Position numbers and translations under genes: made by a program | From: Arthrobacter sp. FW306-2-2C-D06B | GTDB taxonomy: Bacteria > Actinomycetota > Actinomycetes > Actinomycetales > Micrococcaceae | NCBI RefSeq assembly: GCF_021789175.1 | Contig: NZ_CP084560.1 | Location: forward strand, 1 to 64,000 | DNA: 64,000 nucleotides | Reading direction: 5' to 3' | Shown: positions 1 through 12,346 of the stretch, piece after piece | How positions within the stretch are numbered: the stretch's first letter is position 1 | Layout: every line of letters starts with the position of its first letter | Notes under the pieces: generated by a model | Databases searched by the model: none | What the model was told of the DNA's origin: nothing | What the model saw: only the letters and a program-made list of their open reading frames with translations

Positions 1-1422
1 ATGACGGTAGACGAAGCCAACCACGCCAACACGGTCGGAAGTTCCTGGCGGCGGGTGCTGAGCCTGCTGGAACAAGACGATCGCGTCACACCCCGGCAGC
101 GCGGTTTCGTTATCCTTGCGCAGGCGCAGGGCCTGATCGGTTCGACCCTCCTGGTGGCCGTACCCAACGAGCTCACCCGCGAGGTCCTCCAGACGCAAGT
201 CAAGGACGCCCTCGATGATGCCCTCCGCAGCGTCTTTTCCGACGACATCCGGTGCGCGATCGACGTCGACACGGATCTGGTGCCCATCCACGAAGAGCCG
301 GCCCCCGCCGTCGAACTCGCTTCCGCGAACGACCTTGCCGTGGAATCTAAGCCACAGCCCACCCCGCCGAGTACTTCGCACGAATTCGGCCGGCTCAACC
401 CGAAGTACGTCTTTGACACCTTCGTGATCGGTTCTTCCAACCGGTTCGCCCATGCTGCCGCCGTCGCGGTCGCGGAAGCACCGGCCAAGGCCTACAACCC
501 TCTGTTCATCTACGGTGACTCCGGACTCGGCAAGACGCACCTCCTGCACGCGATCGGCCACTACGCCCGCCGGCTCTACAGCGGCATCCGGGTGCGCTAC
601 GTGAATTCCGAAGAGTTCACCAACGACTTCATCAACTCCATCCGCGACGACGAGGGCGCCAGCTTCAAGACCACGTACCGCAACGTCGACGTGCTCCTGA
701 TCGACGACATTCAGTTCCTGGCAGGCAAGGACCGCACGCTCGAGGAGTTCTTCCACACCTTCAACGCCCTGCACAACAACAACAAGCAGGTGGTCATCAC
801 CTCGGACCTCCCGCCCAAGCAGCTCGCCGGTTTCGAGGACCGCATGAAGTCCCGCTTCGAATGGGGCCTGCTGACCGATATCCAGCCGCCCGAACTCGAA
901 ACCCGTATTGCGATCCTCCGCAAGAAGGCCCAGAGCGAAGGATTGTCCGCCCCCGACGACGCCTTGGAATACATCGCTTCCAAGATCTCCAGCAACATCC
1001 GCGAACTCGAAGGCGCGCTGATCCGCGTCACTGCGTTCGCCAGCCTCAACCGCCAGCCCGTGGATGTAGCCCTCGCCGAGATGGTACTCAAGGATCTGAT
1101 CACCGACGACGGTGCCCAGGAGATCACGGCCGACCAGATCCTGAAGCAGACGGCCGAGTACTTCAAACTCAGCATGGAAGAGCTTTGCAGCAAGTCCCGT
1201 ACGCGCACCTTGGTGACCGCGCGGCAGATCGCTATGTACTTGTGCCGCGAGCTCACGGACATGTCCCTGCCGAAGATCGGCCAAGAGCTTGGCGGCCGCG
1301 ACCACACCACAGTGATCCACGCGGACCGCAAGATTCGCGAACTGATGGCCGAGCGTCGTGTGATCTACAACCAGGTGACTGAGCTGACCAACCGCATCAA
1401 GCAGCAGCAACGCGATTCCTAA
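1..1422 (+). CDS. dnaA: Chromosomal replication initiator protein DnaA
   Basis: DnaA is the AAA+ initiator that binds 9-mer boxes at oriC, melts the origin and recruits the helicase. The 473-residue protein has an N-terminal interaction domain (about 1-90), a Pro-rich linker (about 95-130), an AAA+ domain with Walker A GDSGLGKT (172-179) and Walker B LLIDDI (232-237), and a C-terminal DNA-binding domain with the DnaA signature core RDHTTV (433-438). The ATG is the first base of the window, so no upstream signal can be judged, but the N-terminus reads like a complete family start. The following intergenic region carries its binding sites, and dnaN follows. Confidence 0.98.
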   Translation: MTVDEANHANTVGSSWRRVLSLLEQDDRVTPRQRGFVILAQAQGLIGSTLLVAVPNELTREVLQTQVKDALDDALRSVFSDDIRCAIDVDTDLVPIHEEPAPAVELASANDLAVESKPQPTPPSTSHEFGRLNPKYVFDTFVIGSSNRFAHAAAVAVAEAPAKAYNPLFIYGDSGLGKTHLLHAIGHYARRLYSGIRVRYVNSEEFTNDFINSIRDDEGASFKTTYRNVDVLLIDDIQFLAGKDRTLEEFFHTFNALHNNNKQVVITSDLPPKQLAGFEDRMKSRFEWGLLTDIQPPELETRIAILRKKAQSEGLSAPDDALEYIASKISSNIRELEGALIRVTAFASLNRQPVDVALAEMVLKDLITDDGAQEITADQILKQTAEYFKLSMEELCSKSRTRTLVTARQIAMYLCRELTDMSLPKIGQELGGRDHTTVIHADRKIRELMAERRVIYNQVTELTNRIKQQQRDS

Positions 1423-1947
1423 GCGGCCACTACATACCTTATTAACAGGCACATGTGGATAAGCCTGTGGATACTTAAGGGGACAAACACGGTTAATGGG
1501 CTTAAAACCCTTAAGTCGTCTGTGGATCGTTAAAAAAGGCCCTGGGGGTTATCCACGTCCACACCCTGTTTAAAACCCCTGTCACCCACATATGGTGAAC
1601 AGGGCTTAACCGCGGAATTGCGGGTCCAGAGGCGGTTATCCACAGTTTCCACAGGAGTTATTAACACTACTAATCCCAAAAAAATGAATTCCCTCAAATA
1701 ACAATCTCCTTCCGCCCACCCAGCGACGCAGCCCGAGGCTGCTTCGAACCACAAGCCAGCAACCCGGGGATGGGTTAATGCCCGAAGTTCCGGCTAAGCT
1801 GTCTGCATCGCGTCCATCCTTGGCGCTGCTTTGTAGTTCGCTCGCTGCGGACCATGCAGCTCTTGGGTTCCGGGCGCTGATTTTCGGGACTCCTGGGGGA
1901 GTTTCCGGTGGAACACTGGCAGCAGCAATGAAAGGCGGCACCCTTCC
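1423..1947. other. oriC: oriC region between dnaA and dnaN with DnaA boxes and AT-rich stretch
   Basis: This 525-bp gap has no convincing gene. It carries two perfect DnaA boxes: TGTGGATAA at 1454-1462 (minus orientation) and TTATCCACA at 1636-1644. One-mismatch boxes are TGTGGATAC at 1466-1474 and TTATCCACG at 1549-1557. Weaker candidates are TGTGGATCG at 1521-1529 and GTTTCCACA at 1645-1653. Right of the 1636 box lies an AT-rich stretch (about 1656-1710, containing TTATTAACAC and an A7 run), the best candidate for the unwinding element. The dnaA-dnaN position is the usual oriC site in Actinobacteria. The last ~240 bp are GC-rich and probably hold the dnaN promoter; I could not place it. Confidence 0.85.
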
Positions 1948-3072
1948 GTGAAGTTCAGAGTCGAGCGGGATGTCCTGGCAGAAGCCGTCACATGGACAGC
2001 CCGGTCCTTGTCTCCGCGGCCGCCCGTCCCGGTACTCTCAGGCCTCCTGCTCAAGGCAGAATCCGGAACAGTGAGTCTCTCGAGCTTTGACTACGAGACT
2101 TCCGCCCGCCTTGAGATTCCGGCGGACATCACCACCGAGGGAACCATCCTGGTTTCCGGGCGCCTTTTGGCCGATATCTGCCGCAGCCTCCCTTCGGCTC
2201 CCGTCGACATCGAAACCGACGGCAGCAAAGTGACTCTCACGTGCCGTCGAAGCAGCTTCCATCTCGCTACGATGCCGGAATCCGAATACCCGCCGCTTCC
2301 GGCGCTTCCCGCCATCAGCGGAACCTTGCCCGGCGACGCCTTCGCTCAGGCTGTTTCCCAGGTCATCATCGCCGCCAGCAGGGATGACACCCTGCCGATA
2401 CTCACCGGCGTCCGGATGGAGATCGAGGATGACATGATCACCCTGCTCGCCACGGACAGGTACCGCCTCGCCATGCGCGAAGTCCCGTGGAAGCCCGTCA
2501 CTCCGGGAATTTCCACAAGTGCTTTGGTGAAATCCAAGACACTCAACGAGGTGGCAAAGACCCTCGGTGGCAGCGGCGACATCCATCTCGCCCTCGCCGA
2601 CGACGACAGCCGTCTGATTGGCTTCGAAAGCGGCGGACGAACCACCACTTCCTTGCTCGTCGACGGCGACTACCCCAAGATCCGGTCGTTGTTCCCGGAC
2701 TCCACGCCGATCCACGCAACGGTCCAAACCCAGGAACTTGTTGAGGCCGTTCGCCGTGTGTCCCTGGTCGCCGAACGAAACACCCCGGTTCGCCTGGCGT
2801 TCACGCAGGGCCAACTAAGTCTCGACGCCGGTACAGGCGAAGACGCGCAGGCATCCGAGGAACTGGAAGCCCAGCTCAGCGGCGAAGACATCACAGTAGC
2901 CTTCAACCCGCACTACCTGGTGGAAGGCCTGAGCGTGATCGAGACCAAGTTCGTGCGTTTCTCGTTCACCACGGCACCGAAGCCGGCCATGATCACCGCC
3001 CAGGTCGACGCCGACGGCGATGACAAGGGCGACTACCGCTACCTCGTGATGCCTGTCCGCCTCCCCAACTAG
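1948..3072 (+). CDS. dnaN: DNA polymerase III beta sliding clamp
   Basis: The beta clamp tethers polymerase III and other DNA enzymes to DNA as a ring dimer. The 374-residue protein has the normal family length and three-fold clamp architecture, with the typical C-terminus VMPVRLPN. The GTG at 1948 is chosen because MKFRVERDVL is the conserved actinobacterial N-terminus and AAAGGCGG lies about 10 bases upstream. The last codons CCC-AAC-TAG are also the first nine bases of a 66-bp palindromic repeat (3064-3129), so the repeat supplies the stop codon. Confidence 0.97.
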   Translation: MKFRVERDVLAEAVTWTARSLSPRPPVPVLSGLLLKAESGTVSLSSFDYETSARLEIPADITTEGTILVSGRLLADICRSLPSAPVDIETDGSKVTLTCRRSSFHLATMPESEYPPLPALPAISGTLPGDAFAQAVSQVIIAASRDDTLPILTGVRMEIEDDMITLLATDRYRLAMREVPWKPVTPGISTSALVKSKTLNEVAKTLGGSGDIHLALADDDSRLIGFESGGRTTTSLLVDGDYPKIRSLFPDSTPIHATVQTQELVEAVRRVSLVAERNTPVRLAFTQGQLSLDAGTGEDAQASEELEAQLSGEDITVAFNPHYLVEGLSVIETKFVRFSFTTAPKPAMITAQVDADGDDKGDYRYLVMPVRLPN

Positions 3073-3129
3073 CTAGCAGTTGATGTCGTTTTGGGGGCCC
3101 AGAACGACAACAAATGCGAGTCAGTTGGG
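3064..3129. repeat. 66-bp palindromic repeat, copy 1
   Basis: Left arm 3064-3092 (begins CCCAACTAGCTAGC), 8-bp centre GGGGGCCC (3093-3100), right arm 3101-3129 (ACGACAACAAATGCGAG, ending AGTTGGG). The arms are imperfect inverted repeats and can fold into a hairpin. The same 29-8-29 layout occurs at 35599-35664, 47678-47743 and 56934-56999. This copy overlaps the dnaN stop codon and lies upstream of gnd. Confidence 0.85.
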
Positions 3130-3165
3130 ACAACACAACAACCAACGCAGAAAAGAGTTCACACC

Positions 3166-4050
<885 letters not shown>

Positions 4051-4073
4051 GCCCAGGCCAACCAGCAGCACGC

Positions 4074-5267
4074 GTGTACCTCGAACATCTTTCGCTGACC
4101 GATTTCCGCAGCTACGCGCAGGTTGACCTCAAACTCGGTCCCGGTGTCACGGTCCTGGTGGGGTCCAACGGCATCGGCAAGACCAACCTCATGGAAGCCA
4201 TCGGGTATCTGGCTACCCTGAGTTCGCACCGCGTGAGCACGGATGCGCCCCTCCTGCGCTTCGGCACGGACCGGGCTTTAATCAGGGCGAAGCTTGTCCG
4301 CGGTGAACAATCGACGGTGGTCGAGCTCGAAATCAATAACGGCCGCGCCAACCGTGGCCGTATCAACCGCGGAAATCCTGTCCGTGCCCGCGACATCCTG
4401 GGCATTTGCCAGACGGTGCTTTTCGCCCCCGAGGACCTCGCCTTGGTCAAGGGTGATCCGTCCAACCGCCGGCGGTTCCTCGACGAACTGCTGGTCAGCC
4501 TCATGCCGGTTCACGCGGCCACGCGCAGCGACTACGACCGCGTGCTCAAACAGCGCAACGCCTTGTTGAAATCGGCCCGCACCGGGAAATTCACCTCGGG
4601 CCACGAAGCAACGCTTGATGTCTGGGACCAGCATATGGCGCGGGCCGGCGCGGAACTCCTGCATGCGCGGCTGGAACTCGTGGAACGCCTGCGTCCCCAC
4701 CTCAAGAGTGCCTACGCGCAACTAACGGACGGATCCAAGGAAGCGGGAGCGGTCTACCGCTCCACCATCCAGGGCGTGTTGGACGACGACGGCGTGTCCG
4801 CCGAGGGTCTCACTGATGGTTCAGAGGGGGTTGAGGACCTCCGGTCGCTGTCCGTGGAGCAACTCACCGAGCGCTACGTCCAAGCCTTCGCAGGATCGCG
4901 CCGCAAGGAGTTGGAACGCGGGATTTCCTTGGTCGGACCCCACCGCGACGAACTTGAGCTGGTTCTCGGCCAGGCTCCGGCAAAGGGCTATGCCTCCCAT
5001 GGCGAAACATGGTCCATGTGCCTCTCCCTGCGCTTGGCCTCGTACTATGTCATGCTCGATGACACCCGTACTGGCGGTTCGGCTCCCATCCTCATCCTCG
5101 ACGATGTCTTCGCCGAACTGGACGTGCAGCGCAGGCGTAAACTGGCTGGAATAGTGGCCGGCGCCGAGCAGGTTTTGGTGACGGCCGCCGTCGACGCCGA
5201 CATTCCCGAAGAGCTGGCGGGACGACGCGTGAAAGTTGTGCCCGGAGGCATTGATGGAGAAGGATAG
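4074..5267 (+). CDS. recF: DNA replication and repair protein RecF
   Basis: RecF is an SMC/ABC-like ATPase that helps load RecA at single-strand gaps. The 397-residue protein contains Walker A GSNGIGKT (30-37), the ABC-signature region SHGETWSMCLSLRLASY and Walker B PILILDDVFAELD near the C-terminus. GTG 4074 gives the canonical start MYLEHLSLTDFRSY; the frame is open further upstream inside gnd but without family similarity. Its stop overlaps the start of the DUF721 gene, suggesting translational coupling. Confidence 0.96.
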   Translation: MYLEHLSLTDFRSYAQVDLKLGPGVTVLVGSNGIGKTNLMEAIGYLATLSSHRVSTDAPLLRFGTDRALIRAKLVRGEQSTVVELEINNGRANRGRINRGNPVRARDILGICQTVLFAPEDLALVKGDPSNRRRFLDELLVSLMPVHAATRSDYDRVLKQRNALLKSARTGKFTSGHEATLDVWDQHMARAGAELLHARLELVERLRPHLKSAYAQLTDGSKEAGAVYRSTIQGVLDDDGVSAEGLTDGSEGVEDLRSLSVEQLTERYVQAFAGSRRKELERGISLVGPHRDELELVLGQAPAKGYASHGETWSMCLSLRLASYYVMLDDTRTGGSAPILILDDVFAELDVQRRRKLAGIVAGAEQVLVTAAVDADIPEELAGRRVKVVPGGIDGEG

Positions 5268-5808
5268 CCCCGGCGGACGCCAGCCGGGCAGGGACCCTGA
5301 CGAGATCGACGCCGCCCAATCGGCGTTGAACCGGATGCGCGAAGCGGCGGCCGCGCGCGGCGAAATCCGCCGCGCTGCCCCGCGGACAGGCGCCGCGCCT
5401 CAACGTAAGGGCGTCCGCGACACCCGAGGATTCAGCCAATTCCACGGCACGGGCCGGGATCCGCTTGGCCTGGGGAAGGTCGTCGGAAGGCTTGTGGCCG
5501 AACGCGGCTGGACGTCACCAGTGGCCGTCGGCTCCGTGATGGCCGAGTGGGATGCCCTGGTAGGGCCGGAGATTTCCGCGCACTGCACCCCGGAGAGCTT
5601 CACCGACACCACGCTTCATGTCCGCTGCGATTCCACCGCTTGGGCAACACAGCTCAGGCTCTTGAGCACCAGCCTCCTGGACATGTTCCGAACGGAACTC
5701 GGAGACGGCGTAGTGACGTCGATTCAAGTGCTCGCGCCCACCGCACCGAGCTGGCGCAAGGGCGGCCGAAGCGTCAACGGGCGGGGCCCCCGGGATACTT
5801 ACGGGTAA
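5254..5808 (+). CDS. DUF721 / DciA-like protein
   Basis: The 184-residue protein has a charged, low-complexity N-terminal half (about 1-65) followed by a DUF721 domain (from GRDPLGLGKVVGRLV, with WDALVGPEISAHCTP and LHVRCDSTAWATQLRLL). DUF721 includes DciA, the helicase-operating factor of bacteria that lack DnaC, so a role in replicative helicase loading is likely from the family and the recF-gyrB context. ATG 5254 overlaps the recF stop (5265-5267) and has CGGAGG a few bases upstream; TTG 5251 is a less likely start. Confidence 0.88.
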   Translation: MEKDSPGGRQPGRDPDEIDAAQSALNRMREAAAARGEIRRAAPRTGAAPQRKGVRDTRGFSQFHGTGRDPLGLGKVVGRLVAERGWTSPVAVGSVMAEWDALVGPEISAHCTPESFTDTTLHVRCDSTAWATQLRLLSTSLLDMFRTELGDGVVTSIQVLAPTAPSWRKGGRSVNGRGPRDTYG

Positions 5809-8281
<2,473 letters not shown>

Positions 8282-8344
8282 AGACTTCAAAGCCCCTAGG
8301 AATATTCCAGTACTGACATATACCTGAAACGGAAATCATAAACT

Positions 8345-11077
8345 ATGAGTGAAGAAACACCCGAGGTTCCCGCCGAGTCGGCCGGCATTCCGGAACCCGT
8401 ACTTGAGGGCGATGTGCTGACGGACCGCGTAGACCAGGTGGACCTGCAGACGGAAATGCAGCGTTCCTACCTGGACTACGCAATGGCGGTGATCGTTGGC
8501 CGTGCGCTTCCGGACGTCCGCGACGGCCTGAAGCCCGTCCACCGCCGAGTGCTCTACGCGATGTTCGACGGCGGCTACCGCCCGGACCGCTCCTTCAACA
8601 AATGTGCCCGCGTGGTGGGCGAGGTCATGGGCCAGTACCACCCGCACGGTGACACCGCGATCTATGATGCCCTGGTCCGCCTCATCCAGGACTGGACGAT
8701 GCGCTATCCGCTTGCGCTGGGCCAGGGCAACTTCGGTTCCCCGGGCAACGACGGCGCCGCTGCTCCGCGATACACCGAAACCAAGATGGCTCAGCTGGCC
8801 ATGGAAATGGTCCGCGACATCGACGAGGAAACTGTCGACTTCCAGGACAACTACGACGGCAAGAACCAGGAACCCACCATCCTGCCGGCGCGTTTCCCCA
8901 ACCTGCTGGTCAACGGTTCCTCCGGCATCGCCGTCGGCATGGCCACCAACATTCCGCCGCACAACCTTCGCGAAGTCGCCGATGGCGTGCAGTGGTATCT
9001 GGCGAACCCCACGGCGAGCCGTGAAGAGCTGCTTGAGGCGTTGCTCGTGCGCATCAAGGGTCCGGACTTCCCAACCGGTGCCACCATCCTCGGCCACAAG
9101 GGCATCGAGGATGCGTACCGGACGGGCCGCGGTTCCATCACCATGCGTGCCGTAGTGAACGTCGAGGAACTCCAGGGCCGCACGTGCCTGGTGGTCACCG
9201 AGCTTCCGTACCAGGCAAACCCGGACAACCTGGCGATCAAGATCGCCGAACTGGTCAAGGACGGCAAGATCCAGGGCATCGCGGACCTCCGCGACGAGAC
9301 GTCCGGCCGTACCGGACAGCGACTGGTGATCGTGCTCAAGCGCGACGCCGTTGCCAAGGTGGTGCTCAACAACCTCTACAAGCACACCCAGCTTCAGGAC
9401 AATTTCGGTGCCAACATGCTGGCGATCGTCGACGGCGTGCCCCGCACCCTGAGCCTGGACGCCTTCATCCGGCACTGGGTCGCCCACCAGATGAGCGTCA
9501 TTGTCCGGCGGACCCGCTACCGCCTGCGTAAAGCCGAGGAAGAGGCGCACATCCTGCGCGCACTTCTCAAGGCCCTGGATATGCTGGACGAGGTCATTGC
9601 GCTCATTCGGGCCTCCAACACCACCGAGGCTGCCCGCGATGGCCTGATGGGACTCCTGGACATCGACGAGCTCCAGGCCCGCGCCATCCTCGACATGCAG
9701 CTCCGCCGCCTTGCCGCGTTGGAACGGCAGAAGATCCAGGACAGGCACTCTGAGCTGGAAGCCATGATCACGGAGTTCAACTCGATCCTGGCCTCCGAGC
9801 AGCGCCAGCGCGACATCATCAGCCAGGAACTGGCTGAGATCGTGGCCAAGCATGGTGATGACCGCCGGACCCACATCCTCATGGGCTTCGACGGTGACAT
9901 GTCCATGGAAGACCTCATCCCCGAGGAAGAAGTGGTGGTCACCATCACCCGCGGCGGATACGTCAAGCGCACCCGCAGCGACAACTATCGTTCGCAGCAG
10001 CGAGGCGGCAAGGGCGTCAAGGGTGCCCAGCTGCGCGGCGACGACGTCGTGGAGCACTTCTTCGTTACAACAACGCACCATTGGTTGCTGTTCTTCACCA
10101 ACTTGGGCCGCGTGTACCGGGCCAAGGCGTACGAGCTGGCCGAGGCCGGCCGCGACGCCAAGGGACAACACGTGGCAAACCTGTTGGCCTTCCAGCCGGA
10201 CGAGCACATCGCGCAGGTCCTGGACTTGCGCGACTATGAGCAGGCCCCGTATCTGGTACTCGCCACCAAGAACGGCCTTGTGAAGAAGACGCGCCTGGAG
10301 GACTACGACACCAACCGCACAGCCGGCGTCATCGCCATCAACCTTCGCGATGAGGACGAGCTCGTCTCGGCGCAACTTGTGTCCGAGACGGACGATCTCC
10401 TCTTGGTTTCCCGCAAGGGCCAGTCGATCCGCTTCACGGCCACCGACGAGGCACTGCGTCCCATGGGGCGCGCCACCTCGGGTGTGACCGGCATGAAGTT
10501 CCGCGAAGACGACGAACTCCTCGCGGCCGATGTCGTCCAGGATGGCTCGTTCGTGTTCGTGGTGACCGAAGGCGGATACGCCAAGCGCACCGCGGTCGAG
10601 GAGTACCGGCTCCAAGGCCGTGGCGGCCTGGGCATCAAGGTGGCCAAGCTTCAGGAAGAGCGAGGCGACCTTGTCGGTGCGTTGATCGTCAACGAAGAAG
10701 ACGAAGTCCTGGTGGTCATGGAGGGTGGCAAGATTGTCCGCTCCGCCGTGGCCGGTGTTCCTGCCAAGGGCCGTGACACCATGGGCGTCATTTTCGCGAA
10801 GCCTGACAAGAACGACCGCATCATCGAGGTGGCCCGCAACAGCGAACGCGGCCTTGAGGAGTCCGACGAACAGGGCGAGGGCTCAGACGACGCCCCAAGC
10901 GTCAATAGTGTCGAAAATCCCGCCGGAGGAACGTCTGAGGCGGACGATGACGTAACGTTGGCTGCAAACGGCGGCGCCGATCAGGCGACCGCGACGGCCG
11001 AATCGGGATCGGCCGCAGGATCCGGCAATGGGTCCGGCGTCGAGCTGAACGAAGACAACACCGGAGGTAACGAGTGA
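8345..11077 (+). CDS. gyrA: DNA gyrase subunit A
   Basis: GyrA cleaves and rejoins the gate segment DNA. The 910-residue protein has the catalytic Tyr143 (APRYTETK; E. coli Tyr122) and quinolone-determining segment [10 protein letters not shown], where Thr104 and Asp108 align with E. coli Ser83 and Asp87. The C-terminal beta-pinwheel shows repeated blades and the GyrA-box region [10 protein letters not shown]. An acidic, Gly/Ala/Ser-rich tail of about 70 residues follows. The TGA stop overlaps the GTG of the DUF3566 gene. Confidence 0.98.
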   Translation: MSEETPEVPAESAGIPEPVLEGDVLTDRVDQVDLQTEMQRSYLDYAMAVIVGRALPDVRDGLKPVHRRVLYAMFDGGYRPDRSFNKCARVVGEVMGQYHPHGDTAIYDALVRLIQDWTMRYPLALGQGNFGSPGNDGAAAPRYTETKMAQLAMEMVRDIDEETVDFQDNYDGKNQEPTILPARFPNLLVNGSSGIAVGMATNIPPHNLREVADGVQWYLANPTASREELLEALLVRIKGPDFPTGATILGHKGIEDAYRTGRGSITMRAVVNVEELQGRTCLVVTELPYQANPDNLAIKIAELVKDGKIQGIADLRDETSGRTGQRLVIVLKRDAVAKVVLNNLYKHTQLQDNFGANMLAIVDGVPRTLSLDAFIRHWVAHQMSVIVRRTRYRLRKAEEEAHILRALLKALDMLDEVIALIRASNTTEAARDGLMGLLDIDELQARAILDMQLRRLAALERQKIQDRHSELEAMITEFNSILASEQRQRDIISQELAEIVAKHGDDRRTHILMGFDGDMSMEDLIPEEEVVVTITRGGYVKRTRSDNYRSQQRGGKGVKGAQLRGDDVVEHFFVTTTHHWLLFFTNLGRVYRAKAYELAEAGRDAKGQHVANLLAFQPDEHIAQVLDLRDYEQAPYLVLATKNGLVKKTRLEDYDTNRTAGVIAINLRDEDELVSAQLVSETDDLLLVSRKGQSIRFTATDEALRPMGRATSGVTGMKFREDDELLAADVVQDGSFVFVVTEGGYAKRTAVEEYRLQGRGGLGIKVAKLQEERGDLVGALIVNEEDEVLVVMEGGKIVRSAVAGVPAKGRDTMGVIFAKPDKNDRIIEVARNSERGLEESDEQGEGSDDAPSVNSVENPAGGTSEADDDVTLAANGGADQATATAESGSAAGSGNGSGVELNEDNTGGNE

Positions 11078-11769
11078 GCAATTCGGACTCATATCCCAAG
11101 CCGAGTACGGGTGTCCCTGGAGGATTGCGGCAACCGTCGGCTACTCCGCGGGTAGACGCACCGGCCCGTCCCCAGCAGCGCCCTGCAGCATCCGCGTCGG
11201 GTGCGGCAGGAACTGGCGCGGAGAGGGTCCCGGGTCAGCGCCCGGCCGTCCCAGGCCAGCGCCCCGCCGTCCCAGGCCAGCGTCCCGCAGGGACGCAGCG
11301 CCCGGCGGGCCAGCGTCCCGCAGCGCCCGGCCAGAGGCCCGTGCAGGGCCAGCAGCGGCCAGCCCCCGGGGCTCCGGGGCTTGTGAAGCCGGCACCCAAG
11401 GCGAAAGTCCGCCGCGCCCGGCTGCTCGTCAGCAAGGTTGATCCTTGGTCCGTCCTGAAGATGGCGTTCCTGTTGTCCGTTGCCTTGGGCATCGTGACTG
11501 TGATCGCCGCAATCGTGCTTTGGACCGTCCTGGACCTCACCGGAATTTTCAACCAGGTGGACAGCCTTCTGGGCACCCTGGCCGGCTCGGAAAGCGGTGG
11601 TTTCGAACTCAAGAAGGTCGCATCACTCGGACAGGTTGCATCCTTCGCCACCATCATTGCCGTGGTGAATGTTGTTCTGCTGACTGCCCTGTCCATGCTG
11701 AGCGCCGTGCTTTATAACATTGCCGCAACACTCGTCGGCGGCATTGGCGTGACCCTCACCGACGACTAA
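11074..11769 (+). CDS. DUF3566 domain membrane protein
   Basis: The 231-residue protein has a disordered Pro/Gln/Arg/Ala-rich N-terminus (about 1-110) with tandem PGQRPAV heptads, a basic segment [18 protein letters not shown], and two transmembrane helices (about 129-151 and 194-222) separated by a short loop: the DUF3566 layout. It is conserved directly after gyrA in Actinobacteria, but its function is unknown to me. GTG 11074 overlaps the gyrA stop, with GGAGGT at 11063-11068. The heptads reflect a 21-nt DNA tandem repeat around 11228-11290, prone to length variation. Confidence 0.9.
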   Translation: MSNSDSYPKPSTGVPGGLRQPSATPRVDAPARPQQRPAASASGAAGTGAERVPGQRPAVPGQRPAVPGQRPAGTQRPAGQRPAAPGQRPVQGQQRPAPGAPGLVKPAPKAKVRRARLLVSKVDPWSVLKMAFLLSVALGIVTVIAAIVLWTVLDLTGIFNQVDSLLGTLAGSESGGFELKKVASLGQVASFATIIAVVNVVLLTALSMLSAVLYNIAATLVGGIGVTLTDD

Positions 11770-11827
11770 CCCAAACGGTCGGAAATTGAGGGAAACTGCT
11801 GGAAAACAGTGGTGAAAATACCTCGAT

Positions 11828-11857
11828 TTGAGATCGGGCCGGGATGTGCTGTAAAGT
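11828..11857 (+). promoter_or_regulatory. Probable promoter of tRNA-Ile
   Basis: TTGAGA (11828-11833), 18-bp spacer, TAAAGT (11852-11857), placed 25 bp before the mature tRNA-Ile 5' end. The hexamers agree well with the sigma70 consensus and the position suits a short 5' leader. Confidence 0.6.
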
Positions 11858-11882
11858 CATGTCTCGGCCCGAAGAGGTATCG

Positions 11883-11956
11883 GGGCGTATAGCTCAGGCG
11901 GTTAGAGCGCTTCGCTGATAACGAAGAGGTCCCAGGTTCAAGTCCTGGTACGCCCA
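11883..11956 (+). tRNA. tRNA-Ile (GAU anticodon)
   Basis: A 74-nt cloverleaf. Acceptor GGGCGTA pairs with TACGCCC, discriminator A at 11956; D-arm AGCTCAGGCGGTTAGAGC; anticodon stem CTTCG/CGAAG with anticodon GAT at 11917-11919; T-arm CCAGGTTCAAGTCCTGG. CCA is not encoded. It lies after gyrA-DUF3566 and before DLW-39 and tRNA-Ala, a conserved actinobacterial order. No rRNA genes are present. Confidence 0.97.
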
Positions 11957-12013
11957 CGGAACCTGCACAGGTTTTGCTAAAGGTTCGGGAAACTGAACCG
12001 GAACGGGGTGCGT

Positions 12014-12130
12014 GTGAAGAAGTTGCTCATAGTCGCAGCTGCAATCGCAGGCGTCCTGCTCTACAGAAAAGTGCAGGAAACCGAAGCCCAGAAAACGGTC
12101 TGGAGCAAGGCAACCGACACGGTTGACTAG
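12014..12130 (+). CDS. DLW-39 family micro-protein
   Basis: A 38-residue protein beginning MKKLLIVAAAIAGVLLYRKV: a hydrophobic N-terminal helix (about 3-17) followed by a polar, charged tail containing KTVWSKATD. The DLW-39 family is recognised by this length, the membrane-like N-terminus, the Trp-containing C-terminal motif and a fixed position between tRNA-Ile and tRNA-Ala. Function is unknown. GTG 12014 is the start; the upstream GGGG is a weak ribosome-binding site. It is below the size threshold of many gene finders. Confidence 0.85.
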   Translation: MKKLLIVAAAIAGVLLYRKVQETEAQKTVWSKATDTVD

Positions 12131-12203
12131 CGAAGGCGCCCCAGCCTGGAGATGGTGAAAACCATTGAAGGAACTAGGGTAAGATGGACGGGTTGCTTCT
12201 TAT

Positions 12204-12279
12204 GGGGGCATGGCGCAATTGGTAGCGCACCTGCTTTGCAAGCAGGGGGTTCGGGGTTCGAGTCCCCGTGCCTCCACCA
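12204..12279 (+). tRNA. tRNA-Ala (UGC anticodon)
   Basis: A 76-nt cloverleaf including an encoded CCA (12277-12279). Acceptor GGGGGCA pairs with TGCCTCC (one G-T pair); anticodon stem CCTGC/GCAGG with anticodon TGC at 12237-12239; T-arm CGGGGTTCGAGTCCCCG. A -10-like TAAGAT lies at 12180-12185. A strong terminator follows immediately. Confidence 0.97.
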
Positions 12280-12283
12280 TAAG

Positions 12284-12321
12284 AAAGAGTCCCGGTCAGA
12301 AATGACCGGGACTCTTTGCTT
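12284..12321 (+). terminator. Rho-independent terminator after tRNA-Ala
   Basis: Stem of 15 bp: AAAGAGTCCCGGTCA (12284-12298) with TGACCGGGACTCTTT (12303-12317) around a 4-nt loop, followed by GCTTT. It should end the tRNA-Ile/DLW-39/tRNA-Ala transcript. Confidence 0.85.
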
Positions 12322-12346
12322 TAAGCCGCCCCACTAAGGTTGGAAT

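Noticed and set aside
1530-2054. Short minus-strand ORFs in the dnaA-dnaN gap
   Set aside because: They cross DnaA boxes and the dnaN start, have no ribosome-binding site and no protein-like composition.
3091-3165. N-terminal extension of gnd from TTG 3091
   Set aside because: It lies within the palindromic repeat, encodes non-family residues, and GTG 3166 has a ribosome-binding site and canonical N-terminus.
8336-10615. A 759-codon open frame antisense to gyrA
   Set aside because: It is complementary to the strongly conserved gyrA reading frame, has no domain features and reflects the long antisense frames typical of high-GC genes.
11228-11360. 21-nt tandem repeats considered as an origin iteron array
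   Set aside because: They are in frame within the DUF3566 gene and encode PGQRPAV heptads; no replication context.
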